NCBI GenBank assembly: GCA_003862155.1 | Contig: QOUV01000001.1 | Span: 1 to 64,000, forward strand | Reading direction: 5' to 3' | Source of the DNA: Lachnospiraceae bacterium | GTDB taxonomy: Bacteria; Bacillota; Clostridia; Lachnospirales; Lachnospiraceae | Length of the DNA: 64,000 nucleotides | In this document: positions 35,916 to 44,093 of the stretch, piece after piece | Layout: each line of letters begins with the position of its first letter | How positions within the stretch are numbered: the first letter of the stretch is position 1 | Program-made: the position numbers and the translations under genes | Notes under the pieces: generated by a model | What the model was told of the DNA's origin: nothing | Databases searched by the model: none | Seen by the model: only the letters and a program-made list of their open reading frames with translations

Positions 35916-37049
35916 TTATGCCTTCGGCTTTACTACAGCATTCTTTATACAGAATTTAAGCGCCTTATTTACAACATACATCCTCTGCAGGTAGCTCTTT
36001 CCCTCTGCAGCTGAAGAACCGTATTTTTTATAGAAAGTGCTTTCATCACTGACACTGTTCATTGTCATCAGATTTTTCAGATACTTGTCGTAGCCAGCCT
36101 GGTCAAATTTGATTTTTTCCTTCTCCGCTACTGCCGAGAAGATCAGCTCGTTTTTGAGATCATCTTTTATGGCATTTTTCATAATCTTATTGAACTGCTC
36201 TTCCGTGACATTGAGCTGCTTGTAAAAATCGTCCCAGGTCATGCCATCTGAGAAATACTGTGCCTTGTACATGGCTTTGTTGCTTGCCATTCTCGAATCT
36301 ATAAGGCCCTTCGGGTAACTCTTTATCTTTGAACTCTTTACAACGGCATCAGAAACGAGCGAGCTTATCTCTGTATCTTTGTCCTTTTTATTCTGCTTCT
36401 GTAAGCTCTTCTTCGCATAGTCGAAAAATGCCTTCTTTGTAGCAACGCTGAAATTTTTCTTCAAGTACTCTGTCGAAACGGTGTCAGCTGTAACCTTCTT
36501 ACAGATGTAGTTTACCTTGAATTGGAAAATGACTGTCTTTCCAGCCAGGCCACTGGCCTGATAGTTCGAAGGGAAAGTCACCTTTGAACTCACTGTGCTT
36601 CCAACCTTCGCACCGACGAGTCCTTTAGAGAATCCGTCAATATAGTTTGTTCCCTTGACCGCTTCTGAATTCTTTGCCACATTGATCGTAACGTCCGAAT
36701 CCGTGCCGCCGTCAAAGGCTTTTCCGTCCTTTATTCCCTTGTAGTCGACATTTACAATCGAGTCCTTCTTTACTGTCTTCTGAGAAGGATCCTTGTCATA
36801 ACTGCCGCTGGCATTTTTTATAAGAGTATTTTCATAGCTCTTCACTGCCTTGTCATCGTCCGAATAAGTCTTCGTCAGTGTGACCGTTACCCCATTGTAC
36901 TTACCAAGCGTCACATAATCGGAGGCCTTGTAATTGGCTGCCTCAGCGCTTGCGGTATTTCTGGTGCTGCCTTTGCCATTGCTCTTCGCGCATCCTGTTG
37001 CGGCCAGCAGCGTGCCTGCCAGGACAAGAGCTAAAATTCTTTTTTTCAT
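35916..37049 (-). CDS. Secreted FKBP/trigger-factor-like peptidyl-prolyl isomerase lipoprotein
   Basis: About 377 residues from the ATG at 37049. Signal KKRILALVLAGTLLAATGC with a lipobox (ATGC) anchors it outside the membrane. An FKBP-type domain (about 110-195) shows VNVDYKGIKDGKAFDGGTDSDVT, YIDGFSKGLVGAKVGSTVSSKVTFP (quoted in part: GFSKGLVGAKVG), followed by a trigger-factor C-terminal-like helical domain (about 200-370). It probably folds exported proteins near the Sec machinery encoded next to it. The ATG has no Shine-Dalgarno site; a good promoter ends 10 nt upstream. Confidence 0.85.
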   Translation of the reverse strand: MKKRILALVLAGTLLAATGCAKSNGKGSTRNTASAEAANYKASDYVTLGKYNGVTVTLTKTYSDDDKAVKSYENTLIKNASGSYDKDPSQKTVKKDSIVNVDYKGIKDGKAFDGGTDSDVTINVAKNSEAVKGTNYIDGFSKGLVGAKVGSTVSSKVTFPSNYQASGLAGKTVIFQFKVNYICKKVTADTVSTEYLKKNFSVATKKAFFDYAKKSLQKQNKKDKDTEISSLVSDAVVKSSKIKSYPKGLIDSRMASNKAMYKAQYFSDGMTWDDFYKQLNVTEEQFNKIMKNAIKDDLKNELIFSAVAEKEKIKFDQAGYDKYLKNLMTMNSVSDESTFYKKYGSSAAEGKSYLQRMYVVNKALKFCIKNAVVKPKA

Positions 37050-37059
37050 AATGGATGGT

Positions 37060-37088
37060 ATTCTATCATAATGCAATAAAAACTTCAA
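37060..37088 (-). promoter_or_regulatory. Promoter of the foldase gene, near-leaderless
   Basis: TTGAAG, 17 bp, TAGAAT (with TGA before it) on the minus strand. The ATG lies 10 bases past the -10, leaving at most a 3-4-nt leader. Confidence 0.65.
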
Positions 37089-37178
37089 CCGGCAGTTGTA
37101 TTCGACGGTGCTTAATGGTAAAATGTGAATGCTGTCCAATCGCTGGACAGGACAGATGATAATATGGAGGTTTATAAA

Positions 37179-37679
37179 ATGTCACCAGTTGTTATTGTAC
37201 TTATAGTGATTGCGGCCATCCTCACCGGCACGATCATCATCCTCGCCGTTCTCGGCAGAAAGGCTCAGAAGCGCCAGGCCGAGCAGGATGAAAAGATAGC
37301 GGAGACCGCCCAGAATTTTACGATGCTTATTATCGACAAGAAAAAGATGAAGATGACCGAGGCAGGTCTACCGGAAAACATCATCGCGAACACGCCGTGG
37401 TATTCTAAGCGCGCCAAAGTTCCTGTCGTAAAAGCCAAAGTCGGCCCTAAGGTCATGACTTTCATATGCGACCCGACCATCTTTGACATGATCCCTGTCA
37501 AGCAGGAAGTCAAAGCAAAGGTTTCCGGCCTCTACATCAGCGCCGTAACCGGTGTCCACGGCAAGAAGATCACCCCGCCTTCCAAGAAGAAGAAAGGCAT
37601 CCGCGCCTGGGCTCAGCGTAAGATGCGCGAGCAGGAGGAAGAAAACAGGCAGAACGCTAAATCCAGGAAGAAGAAGTAA
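37179..37679 (+). CDS. Membrane-anchored protein of unknown function
   Basis: 166 residues from the ATG at 37179, chosen because GGAGG lies 9 nt upstream; the in-frame upstream start is poor. N-terminal membrane anchor (VVIVLIVIAAILTGTIIILAVLG, quoted as a description of residues 3-25). Then a coiled-coil-like charged segment, then a compact middle domain with TPWYSKRAKVPVVKAKVG and FICDPTIFDMIPVKQEVKAKVSG, and a very basic tail ending in KSRKKK. It looks like a cytoplasmic domain tied to the membrane. The family is not recognised. It diverges from the foldase gene. Confidence 0.78.
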   Translation: MSPVVIVLIVIAAILTGTIIILAVLGRKAQKRQAEQDEKIAETAQNFTMLIIDKKKMKMTEAGLPENIIANTPWYSKRAKVPVVKAKVGPKVMTFICDPTIFDMIPVKQEVKAKVSGLYISAVTGVHGKKITPPSKKKKGIRAWAQRKMREQEEENRQNAKSRKKK

Positions 37680-37747
37680 AAATCTCCTCTGAATAACATA
37701 CCAGGACAACCTATAACCAGAATAAGACTGCACCAGAATATGCCTTC

Positions 37748-37854
37748 CAGGACAGCCGCTACGGATGGCTCGCTCATACAGCGCATTTCGGGGAGCCCGC
37801 CGGGCTCCCCGAAATGCGCTTATATCCGCCCGCCATCCATCCGCGTCTGTCCTG
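37748..37854. repeat. Giant hairpin with perfect 41-bp palindrome
   Basis: 20-bp arms (37780-37799 and 37801-37820) around a single C, perfectly complementary and GC-rich. Outside them the arms continue with GGATGGC/GCCATCC and CAGGACAG/CTGTCCTG. A run of T follows in the plus direction, so it may also end transcription of the 37179-37679 gene. The nested stems resemble a MITE-like element. Confidence 0.8.
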
Positions 37855-37872
37855 TTTTTTTCCAGAGGATTT

Positions 37873-37906
37873 ACTGCCAGAAGCCCCCGCTCTGGCAGCT
37901 TTTTTA
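37873..37906 (+). terminator. Second terminator after the unknown membrane gene
   Basis: CTGCCAGA/TCTGGCAG arms followed by TTTTTT. Confidence 0.75.
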
Positions 37907-37912
37907 ATACAG

Positions 37913-38228
37913 GGCCCGGCTGGGCGAATATTATACAATCACAGCTTAATTCCAGCTCCGCATAACCTCCGCGTTTCAATATATGGCATGGCGGGATGAA
38001 ATTTATACAATTGCAGTTAACTTCCAGCTCCGCATAACCGCCGCATTTCAATATATGGCATGGCGAGTTGAAATTTATACAATCGCAGTTAACTTCCAGC
38101 TCCGCATAGCCGCCTCGTTTCAATACAGGGCATGGCAGGGTGAAATTTATACAATTGCAGTTAACTTCCAGCTCCGCATAGCCGCCTCGTTTCAATACAG
38201 GGCATGGCAGGGTGAAATTTATACAATC
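37913..38228. repeat. 72-bp tandem repeat array
   Basis: Four full units start at 37913, 37985, 38057 and 38129, then a partial unit at 38201. The last two full units are nearly identical; the first is most diverged. Conserved core: CTTCCAGCTCCGCATA. Units abut without spacers, so it is not CRISPR. Two diverged cores occur at about 38566-38580 and 38619-38633. Confidence 0.9.
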
Positions 38229-38718
38229 GTCCTCTTCAGATCTCAATATAGAGCTAGGATAAAGTCAAATTCTTAAAAGGCTTACAGCCGTTTTCAAGAT
38301 AATCACGATACCGCCTAAAAATCTTAAATGGTGTATTTCAAACTATCAATATACATCCAAAGATTCTGGATTTTCTACAGCGCATTGAAGATTTCCAACT
38401 CTGTCTAAGCCTATATTAAAATCGCACACCTGAATATTTATGGTTTTTGACACACTTTAGCTCTATATAGAAAGTCATATATTACTTTTTAAGATTTTCA
38501 GCTTCAAATCCAACCATATTGAAAAACTGCCCAAAATATCTCCGGTAGGAGGAAGTTATTAAACATTTCCAGCTCCGCATCCTGCTCAATTGAAACAGCG
38601 AGAACAACGCTTGATATTTCTGGCTCCGCATTAACTTCTATTGAAATCAAACCAAATAGATCTTTTTCAAATGAAAACAGGCGGCATTCGCCGCCAGCGG
38701 GATGGCAAACTGCAAGTC

Positions 38719-38770
38719 GCTGAATGCAGCAGCCGCAGAGCAACACGGCGAACGAATGCGCATTTTGCGT
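38719..38770. repeat. REP-like element, inverted copy
   Basis: Contains ATGCAGCAGCCGCAG and GCGCATTTTGCG, the reverse complement of the direct copies at 38880 and 38943 with some divergence. Confidence 0.7.
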
Positions 38771-38879
38771 AGTGAAGGAGCACGCTAGCTGCGGCCCGGG
38801 TGTCCACCCGCTAAAACCATAAACGTATCAAAACCATACATTGGACAGATGACCGCAATTAAGCGCATGCGACTGAACA

Positions 38880-38988
38880 GCAAAACGCGCACTGAGTGAG
38901 CCGTGTGCCTGCGGCTGCTGCATTACCCGGCTACTACAAACCGCAAAACGCGCACTGAGTGAGCCATGTGCCTGCGGCTGCTGCATCA
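38880..38988. repeat. Two REP-like direct repeats, the second at a stop codon
   Basis: Units of about 46 bp begin at 38880 and 38943 (period 63). Each reads GCAAAACGCGCACTGAGTGAGCC... and ends CTGCGGCTGCTGCAT. In the second, the TCA at 38986-38988 is the complement of the DUF1934 stop codon, so the element begins with the stop. Confidence 0.8.
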
Positions 38989-39402
38989 CCTGGCCATTAG
39001 CTCAATCGAATTCTCCGACACCCTATCCCCCATATTAAACAGCGCATAGTTAAGCGACAGCTCAAGCGACGGCTCAACCCCCACGAACCGGCTTATGTCG
39101 AAAGTCTTCAGCATAAATTCAAACGACCCGAAAGGAGTATGGTAAATAAAAGGAGTCGGCGCATCGGCGTCGAACTCCATTTTTGTAGTGACAAGACCAG
39201 AGCGTGTAACAGTGACATGTGAAGAATCCATCGATTTAATCACAGTCTTCGTAGAACGGCCCTCTTCGGAAGACTCGAAGCGCAGCATAAATCTGCCGTC
39301 GGGCGAGACAGAGAGCCGGCCGGAAAAATCGGACTCGTTTACGTCGGTCGTGTCACCGGCTTTCTGCACAGATTTCAAATGTACATTTACGTCAGAAGTC
39401 AT
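38986..39402 (-). CDS. DUF1934 (YwiB-like) beta-barrel protein
   Basis: 138 residues. The pattern SDVNVHLKSVQ..., SDFSGRLSVSPDGRFMLRFESSEEG, TVTRSG and YHTPFGSFEFMLKTFDISR, then LELSLNYALF, matches the lipocalin-like DUF1934 family, whose function is unknown. Its start overlaps the gntR stop by 4 bases and it is last in ispE-gntR-DUF1934. A REP-like element begins at its TGA. Confidence 0.85.
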   Translation of the reverse strand: MTSDVNVHLKSVQKAGDTTDVNESDFSGRLSVSPDGRFMLRFESSEEGRSTKTVIKSMDSSHVTVTRSGLVTTKMEFDADAPTPFIYHTPFGSFEFMLKTFDISRFVGVEPSLELSLNYALFNMGDRVSENSIELMAR

Positions 39403-40103
39403 TTATCGCTCTCCGCCTTTTTCCTGGCGCCCGCCCTGTTCTGCTCACGGATCACACGGCTCACCGAATCGACCTGGTTCTGCAGGTGGCTGTGCATTAC
39501 AGATTTCACGTAGTCGACATCTTTCCTCTTAAGACCCTCGACAATCTTCTGATGGTCCTCGATCAGGTCGGAGTAATCCTTATCCTGCTTTACATACTCA
39601 TATCTGTAGCGGTACATCTGCTCTTTTAAATTCTTGATGATGTGCCAGAGCTTCGGGTTCTTCGTTGCGCGGTAGATCACATTATGGAAGTTCTCGTCTG
39701 CCTCAACAATCGCACGGACGTCGTCAGACTTCGTTACTACGACAAAGTCGTTCATGGCTTTTTCTAAATCCTTAAAGTCCTGCTCATCCATGCGGTTGCA
39801 GGCATCTGTTACAGCCAGCTCATCTAAAGCGTCCCTTATCTCCAATACATCGAGGAGATCCTTTTCGGTCATCTGTGCGACCTGAGCGCCCTTTCTAGGG
39901 ATCGTTACAGCGAGTCCCTCTTTCTCAAGCATTCTGATGGCCTCTCTTATTGGAGTCCTCGAAACTCCAAGCTTATTGGCGAGATGTATCTCCATAAGCC
40001 TCTCTCCAGGCTCCAGCTCGCCCTTTAGAATGGCGTCGCGCAGCGTCTGAAAAACAACGTCCCTGAGGGGCAGATACGAGTTCATGTCGAGTCTGAGTTC
40101 CAT
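39399..40103 (-). CDS. GntR-family (FadR/FCD) transcriptional regulator
   Basis: About 234 residues. N-terminal winged helix: RDVVFQTLRDAILKGELEPG, then GVSRTPIREAIRMLEKEGL, the typical GntR recognition helix region (about residues 40-60). The C-terminal FCD ligand domain starts at about 80 with LEIRDALDELAVTDACNR and carries metal-binding-type His residues in ENFHNVIYRATKN and VMHSHLQNQ. FCD proteins bind small organic acids with a metal. The start has an AAAGGA site 7 nt upstream. The target is unknown; ispE is its co-transcribed neighbour. Confidence 0.9.
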   Translation of the reverse strand: MELRLDMNSYLPLRDVVFQTLRDAILKGELEPGERLMEIHLANKLGVSRTPIREAIRMLEKEGLAVTIPRKGAQVAQMTEKDLLDVLEIRDALDELAVTDACNRMDEQDFKDLEKAMNDFVVVTKSDDVRAIVEADENFHNVIYRATKNPKLWHIIKNLKEQMYRYRYEYVKQDKDYSDLIEDHQKIVEGLKRKDVDYVKSVMHSHLQNQVDSVSRVIREQNRAGARKKAESDK

Positions 40104-40129
40104 ATAATATCCTTTCCTTAAAAAATAAT

Positions 40130-41026
40130 TCACTGATAATCTGGTCTGATGAAGCCTGTTGAAATGATGTCTGCAGCAAGAGAGGCTGCCTGCAATTCCT
40201 TTGAAGCCCCTGCTCTGTCATCTTCATTTTCAAAAATGCCATACACCGTCGGACCGCTGCCCGTCACCTTCGCGGCCAGAGCTCCGTTACGCATCATCAC
40301 ATCTTCTATCTGGCTTATCACCGGACAGAAATGCTTCGAAGCGTCTTCAAGGTCATTGTGCAGATTACTCAGGATAAGCCCATGATCGTCGGATCTCAGG
40401 CCATCCACAAGCTTTGAAAAATGTCCGGGAGCTGTAACAGGATTCTCATCAAAGTATTTGTAGGCCGCCGGTGTCGAGACACCGTCATAAGGCTTTGCGA
40501 GGAGAAGAAGCGGGTCGAACTTTGACTCGATCGGAGTTAAGATCTCTCCAATGCCTTTACAGACACAAAGCCCTCCGTCTATGCAGAACGGCACGTCTGC
40601 TCCGAGTTTTACGGCCATCTCGAGGAGCTTTTTCTTTGGGAAATAACCTCCCTCAAGCTTATTTATGCCTCTAAGCACTGCTGCCGCGTCCGAACTTCCG
40701 CCCGCCATTCCGGCAGCTGATGGAATATTTTTTACCAGGTGCATGTGATAGCCGTGGCTTTCGGGAAGTTCACTGCAGATAAGCCTCGCAGCTTTCACAC
40801 AGAGATTGTCACCTCCACAGCTTATATTCTCATCTGTATCCCTGCCGCCAAAATCCATATCCATCGAAATATCAGAAGTGTCATTAAGCTGTCTTATCTC
40901 GATACTGTCGTATAAGTCCACCGTCTGCATCACCATCGAAAGAAGATGATAGCCGTCCGGCCTCCTCCCTTCGATATGGAGTGCAAGGTTAATCTTCGCA
41001 TATGCTTTTTCAATTGTCGAATGCAC
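40130..41026 (-). CDS. ispE: 4-diphosphocytidyl-2-C-methyl-D-erythritol kinase
   Basis: GHMP kinase of the non-mevalonate isoprenoid pathway. About 298 residues from a GTG start at 41026, chosen because it has AGGAGG just upstream and the family begins at this point with KAYAKINLALHI; the longer ORF start has no support. ATP motif NIPSAAGMAGGSSDAAAVLRG (about residues 98-118; PxxxGxGGGSS-type), and the C-terminal GSGPTVYGIF. First gene of ispE-gntR-DUF1934. Confidence 0.93.
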   Translation of the reverse strand: MHSTIEKAYAKINLALHIEGRRPDGYHLLSMVMQTVDLYDSIEIRQLNDTSDISMDMDFGGRDTDENISCGGDNLCVKAARLICSELPESHGYHMHLVKNIPSAAGMAGGSSDAAAVLRGINKLEGGYFPKKKLLEMAVKLGADVPFCIDGGLCVCKGIGEILTPIESKFDPLLLLAKPYDGVSTPAAYKYFDENPVTAPGHFSKLVDGLRSDDHGLILSNLHNDLEDASKHFCPVISQIEDVMMRNGALAAKVTGSGPTVYGIFENEDDRAGASKELQAASLAADIISTGFIRPDYQ

Positions 41027-41190
41027 TCTTCCTCCTGTCTTCCCCGTAAAGATGTGTTTTAAAAATAACACACAAAAGAATTGTTTTTTCTCTAATGCTG
41101 TATACAATTGGCATTATAACTGATTTTTTGTACAAAATCAAGTACCATGAATTTAGTACAAACTAACAATTTACTGAAAATGTATTAGCG

Positions 41191-41228
41191 AAAAAAAAGC
41201 GGCTGCCCTATGTCTGGACAACCGCTTT
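41191..41228 (-). terminator. Terminator of the patatin-dnaE-pfkA-alarmone operon
   Basis: The minus strand has AGCGGTTGTCC / GGGCAGCCGCT arms followed by eight T residues, about 20 bases past the last stop. Confidence 0.85.
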
Positions 41229-41249
41229 TAAAAAATATTCAAAAACATT

Positions 41250-41978
41250 TCACGAACCGCTCTTCGCCTGGTTTATCAGCATATTCAGCCGCTCGTGGGC
41301 GTTCTGCTCGACCTTCTGCTCATCTCTCTGTTCTTTTTTGGCCTTCATGATGGCTTCGTTCAGCGAGAGCATTTTCGCATCGAGCATCGAGACGATGTGG
41401 GCGCACTCGCGGAGGTCATGGCTTATGTATTCCGGCGCATCACCCTCAAATTTGTAATATATCTTGTGCTCAAGAGAAGCCCAGAAATCCATAGCTATGG
41501 TCCTGATCTGAATCTCGACTCTGGTGTCTACCACGTTATCTGACAAAAAGATCGGGATCGTGACTATCATGTGGTAGCTCTTGTAGCCGCTGGCCTTCGG
41601 GTGATTTATGTAGTCCTTTATCGAGAGGACAGTGATATCCGACTGTTTGCCGATCATGTCGGCCAGCTTGTAAATATCGGATGTAAAAGAGCAGACGATC
41701 CTGATCCCTGCAATGTCATTGCAGTATGAGACCATATTCTCGATGTTGTCTTCACGTCCGTAACGCTTGAGCTTCTTTGCAATACTCTCAGGCGACTTGA
41801 CACGTGTCTTTACGTATTCTATCGGGTTATAGCGGTGAGTCTGCTGGAACTCATCGTTTAAAATATCTATCTTGGTTCGTATCTCTTCGACCGCCGAGCG
41901 ATACAACAGCATGATCCTGGTCCAGCTGTCGACCTCCTTCTCCCCGGCGATCATGTGGTAATATTCAACCTGGTCCAT
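41250..41978 (-). CDS. Small alarmone synthetase (RelQ/YjbM-like (p)ppGpp synthetase)
   Basis: 242 residues with a single synthetase domain and no hydrolase or TGS-ACT regions. Visible: the entry RVKSPESIAKKLKRYG, the conserved DIAGIRIVCSF, the acidic catalytic strand VEIQIRTIAMDFWASLEHKIYYK (quoted in part: VEIQIRTIAMDFW). The C-terminal helix EAIMKAKKEQRDEQ may mediate tetramer formation as in RelQ. Makes pppGpp/ppGpp from GTP/GDP and ATP. Last gene of its operon, downstream of an uncharacterised 87-residue protein. Confidence 0.9.
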   Translation of the reverse strand: MDQVEYYHMIAGEKEVDSWTRIMLLYRSAVEEIRTKIDILNDEFQQTHRYNPIEYVKTRVKSPESIAKKLKRYGREDNIENMVSYCNDIAGIRIVCSFTSDIYKLADMIGKQSDITVLSIKDYINHPKASGYKSYHMIVTIPIFLSDNVVDTRVEIQIRTIAMDFWASLEHKIYYKFEGDAPEYISHDLRECAHIVSMLDAKMLSLNEAIMKAKKEQRDEQKVEQNAHERLNMLINQAKSGS

Positions 41979-41981
41979 TTT

Positions 41982-42245
41982 TCAATCCTCTTCTATAACT
42001 TCCATCTCGAGATAGTCTCCCTCCAGACCCTCGATAAATGAATCGGCTGTAAAACGCGTCTTTGCGAAACGCTTGAAATCCTTTATGTTTAAGGGCAGCC
42101 ACGACGGAACGCCGATATCCAGCTCGTGGATTGCCTGATCCACGGAACGCATCACCTTGTGAGTTCTCGTGTCATCACTGTCATCAGTGATAGTCACTTC
42201 GCGTAAAATGTGGTTGTCCTTTACCAGTTTAAACCAAATCTGCAT
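41982..42245 (-). CDS. Uncharacterised small protein
   Basis: 87 residues from the ATG at 42245 (MQIWFKLVKDNHILRE). The ORF extends upstream inside the methyltransferase gene, but the internal ATG gives a sensible protein and a 17-base overlap with the preceding stop codon. A second possibility is a longer product from 42383. The protein is acidic with beta-strand pattern at the start and the ending DSFIEGLEGDYLEMEVIEED. It is not recognised. It lies between an rRNA methyltransferase and a small alarmone synthetase, 3 bases from the latter. Confidence 0.7.
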   Translation of the reverse strand: MQIWFKLVKDNHILREVTITDDSDDTRTHKVMRSVDQAIHELDIGVPSWLPLNIKDFKRFAKTRFTADSFIEGLEGDYLEMEVIEED

Positions 42246-43026
42246 GTCTCTGTCTGTGTGCCTCGTAGAGCAGAATGCCTGCTGCCATCGCAGCATTAAG
42301 TGACTCGAGGCCTCCTTCCATCGGGATAAGCATCTCCGAATCGCAGGCCGATATGGTCTCTTTTCTAAGGCCGTTTCCCTCATTTCCTATCAAAAAAGCC
42401 GTTCCATGTGAAAAATCGCACTGGTCGTAGGTCTTTTTTCCGCCCAGCGACGCAGCGAAAAAGCGCACTCTCCCGCGCAGTTTCTCTATCGCCTCTGAAG
42501 CGTCGTCCACAAAGAAAAATGGCAGCCGGTAGATGGCTCCCATCGTGGCCCTTACGACCTTCGGAGAAAAAATATCCACACAGTCCCTTGTCATAACGAT
42601 TCCGCTCGCACCGGCTCCGAGCGCAGTGCGCACCATAGTTCCGAGATTTCCCGGGTCCTGGACATTTTCAAGTAAAAGGATAAGTGGCTTCCCGGGAAGC
42701 AGGTCGCTTAACTCATAAGACGGCTGCCTTACAACCGCCGCGATCCCCTGGCTGTGCTTTGTATCTGATATCTCCGAAAAAACAGACTCCGAAACTTCTT
42801 CGATGTCAGCTCCACTGTTTAAAATCTCTTTAAGTTTTTCATCTGCAGGTGTATCTTTGAATGAAAAATTCTCAGAGACCAGTACTTTCTTAAGGAGCCT
42901 GGCAGGTGTCTCAGAGAGAAGCCGCCTTCCTTCCGCAAAAAACACATTCTCCTCGCGGCGCGCTTTCGGCTTTGAGGAGATTTTTTTGACGTATTTTATC
43001 AGATCGTTATTTTTTGATGTAATCAC
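42229..43026 (-). CDS. TrmH/SpoU family RNA 2'-O-methyltransferase
   Basis: 265 residues. N-terminal substrate-binding domain (EENVFFAEGRRLL, about residues 22-34), then SPOUT knot motifs: ENVQDPGNLGTMVRTALG (motif 1, Asn and Arg, about 120), LIGNEGNGL (motif 2) and MLIPMEGGLESLNAAMAAGILLYE (quoted in part: IPMEGGLESLNAA; motif 3). Typical of 23S rRNA 2'-O-methyltransferases such as RlmB; the exact nucleotide target is not visible. Overlaps pfkA by 4 bases. Confidence 0.9.
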   Translation of the reverse strand: MITSKNNDLIKYVKKISSKPKARREENVFFAEGRRLLSETPARLLKKVLVSENFSFKDTPADEKLKEILNSGADIEEVSESVFSEISDTKHSQGIAAVVRQPSYELSDLLPGKPLILLLENVQDPGNLGTMVRTALGAGASGIVMTRDCVDIFSPKVVRATMGAIYRLPFFFVDDASEAIEKLRGRVRFFAASLGGKKTYDQCDFSHGTAFLIGNEGNGLRKETISACDSEMLIPMEGGLESLNAAMAAGILLYEAHRQRHADLV

Positions 43027-44021
43027 TTATCTTTGAGCTTGTAATCACTGTTGCCGAGTGTCTGGCAGATCTCAACCTGGAACGGATCGAGTGTCTTTGT
43101 CATAGCAAGTGCCTCGTCGATATCGAAATCCACGAAATCGCCGTGCTTGTGTGCTACGAGTCTGTCACTCTTGCCCTCGCAGAGCAGATCTGCTGCCATA
43201 GCGCCCATCGTAGAAGCGTAAACTCTGTCCTTAGCTGTAGGAGAGCCGCCACGCTGCATGTGTCCTAAGATGGTGGCACGTGTCTCGATGCCTGTAGCTG
43301 CCTCGATACGCTTTGCCATAGATGCTGAATGGCCGATGCCCTCAGCGTTTACGATGATGTGGTGCTGCTTGCCGCGGCGCCTGCCGTCGATGATGTGGTT
43401 TACGAGCTTCTGCTCATCGTAGTCGTAGAGCTCCGGGAGAAGCACATCCTCAGCTCCGTTTGCAATGCCGCACCAGAGGGCAATGTAGCCGGCTCCACGT
43501 CCCATAACCTCGATGATAGAGCATCTCTCGTGTGAAGTAGATGTATCACGAACTTTATCGATAGCGTCCATAGCTGTATTTACAGCTGTATCGAAACCGA
43601 TCGTGTAATCGGTGCAGGCGATATCAAGGTCGATGGTTCCCGGAACACCGATAGTGTTGATGCCCTGCTTCGAAAGCTTCTGGGCTCCCTTGAATGAACC
43701 GTCGCCTCCGATGACTACCAGTCCGTCGATACCGTGCTTGCGGCAGATGTCCGCTGCCTTCTTCTGGTACTCGAGCTCCTTGAACTCAGGACAGCGTGCA
43801 GTCTGTAAAATAGTACCGCCTCTTGAAATAATATCTGAAACACTGTGCGTATCCATCGGCACGATCTCCTCATTCAGAAGACCTGAATAGCCTCTGCGGA
43901 TACCCATTATTTTTCTTCCTCTCGCGATACCCTGACGGACGACCGCTCTGATGCAGGCATTCATTCCAGGGGCGTCGCCGCCGCTTGTCAATACTCCAAT
44001 AGTCCTTACTTCTTTTGCCAT
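43023..44021 (-). CDS. pfkA: 6-phosphofructokinase, ATP-type
   Basis: Commits fructose-6-phosphate to glycolysis. 332 residues. GGDAPGMNACIRAVVR (residues 14-29), ATP motif GGDGSFKGA (about 103-111; the Gly here marks ATP rather than PPi use), catalytic block GVPGTIDLDIACTDYTIGFDTA, MGRGAGYIALWCG, and the HMQRGGSPTAKDR block. The common TIDND reads TIDLD, with both Asp kept but Asn replaced by Leu. Second-last metabolic gene of the dnaE operon. Confidence 0.93.
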   Translation of the reverse strand: MAKEVRTIGVLTSGGDAPGMNACIRAVVRQGIARGRKIMGIRRGYSGLLNEEIVPMDTHSVSDIISRGGTILQTARCPEFKELEYQKKAADICRKHGIDGLVVIGGDGSFKGAQKLSKQGINTIGVPGTIDLDIACTDYTIGFDTAVNTAMDAIDKVRDTSTSHERCSIIEVMGRGAGYIALWCGIANGAEDVLLPELYDYDEQKLVNHIIDGRRRGKQHHIIVNAEGIGHSASMAKRIEAATGIETRATILGHMQRGGSPTAKDRVYASTMGAMAADLLCEGKSDRLVAHKHGDFVDFDIDEALAMTKTLDPFQVEICQTLGNSDYKLKDK

Positions 44022-44093
44022 GTATGAATTCCTCCAAATATTCTAATCCACGCCTAATTTTAAGTCTTTTTACAGTCAGTTTCAAGCATTTTA

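Larger units (their letters stand above)
37680..38985. other. 1.3-kb gene-free island with three repeat families
   Basis: No credible gene. In order: a giant hairpin with a 41-bp perfect palindrome core, a strong terminator, a 72-bp tandem repeat array, about 300 bases of AT-rich DNA, two diverged array units, and three REP-like elements. ORFs here are open on both strands because the 72-bp period is a multiple of three. Confidence 0.75.

Noticed and set aside
37913-38228. CRISPR array
   Set aside because: Units are contiguous 72-bp repeats with no unique spacers and no cas genes nearby.
37368-38276. Long ORFs on both strands across the 72-bp repeats (292 residues on minus, 97 on plus)
   Set aside because: They are open because the repeat period is a multiple of three; they lack ribosome sites, and the minus one overlaps the convincing membrane-protein gene in antisense.
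38504-38746. 80-residue minus-strand ORF in the repeat island
   Set aside because: No ribosome site, and its translation is built from diverged repeat units.
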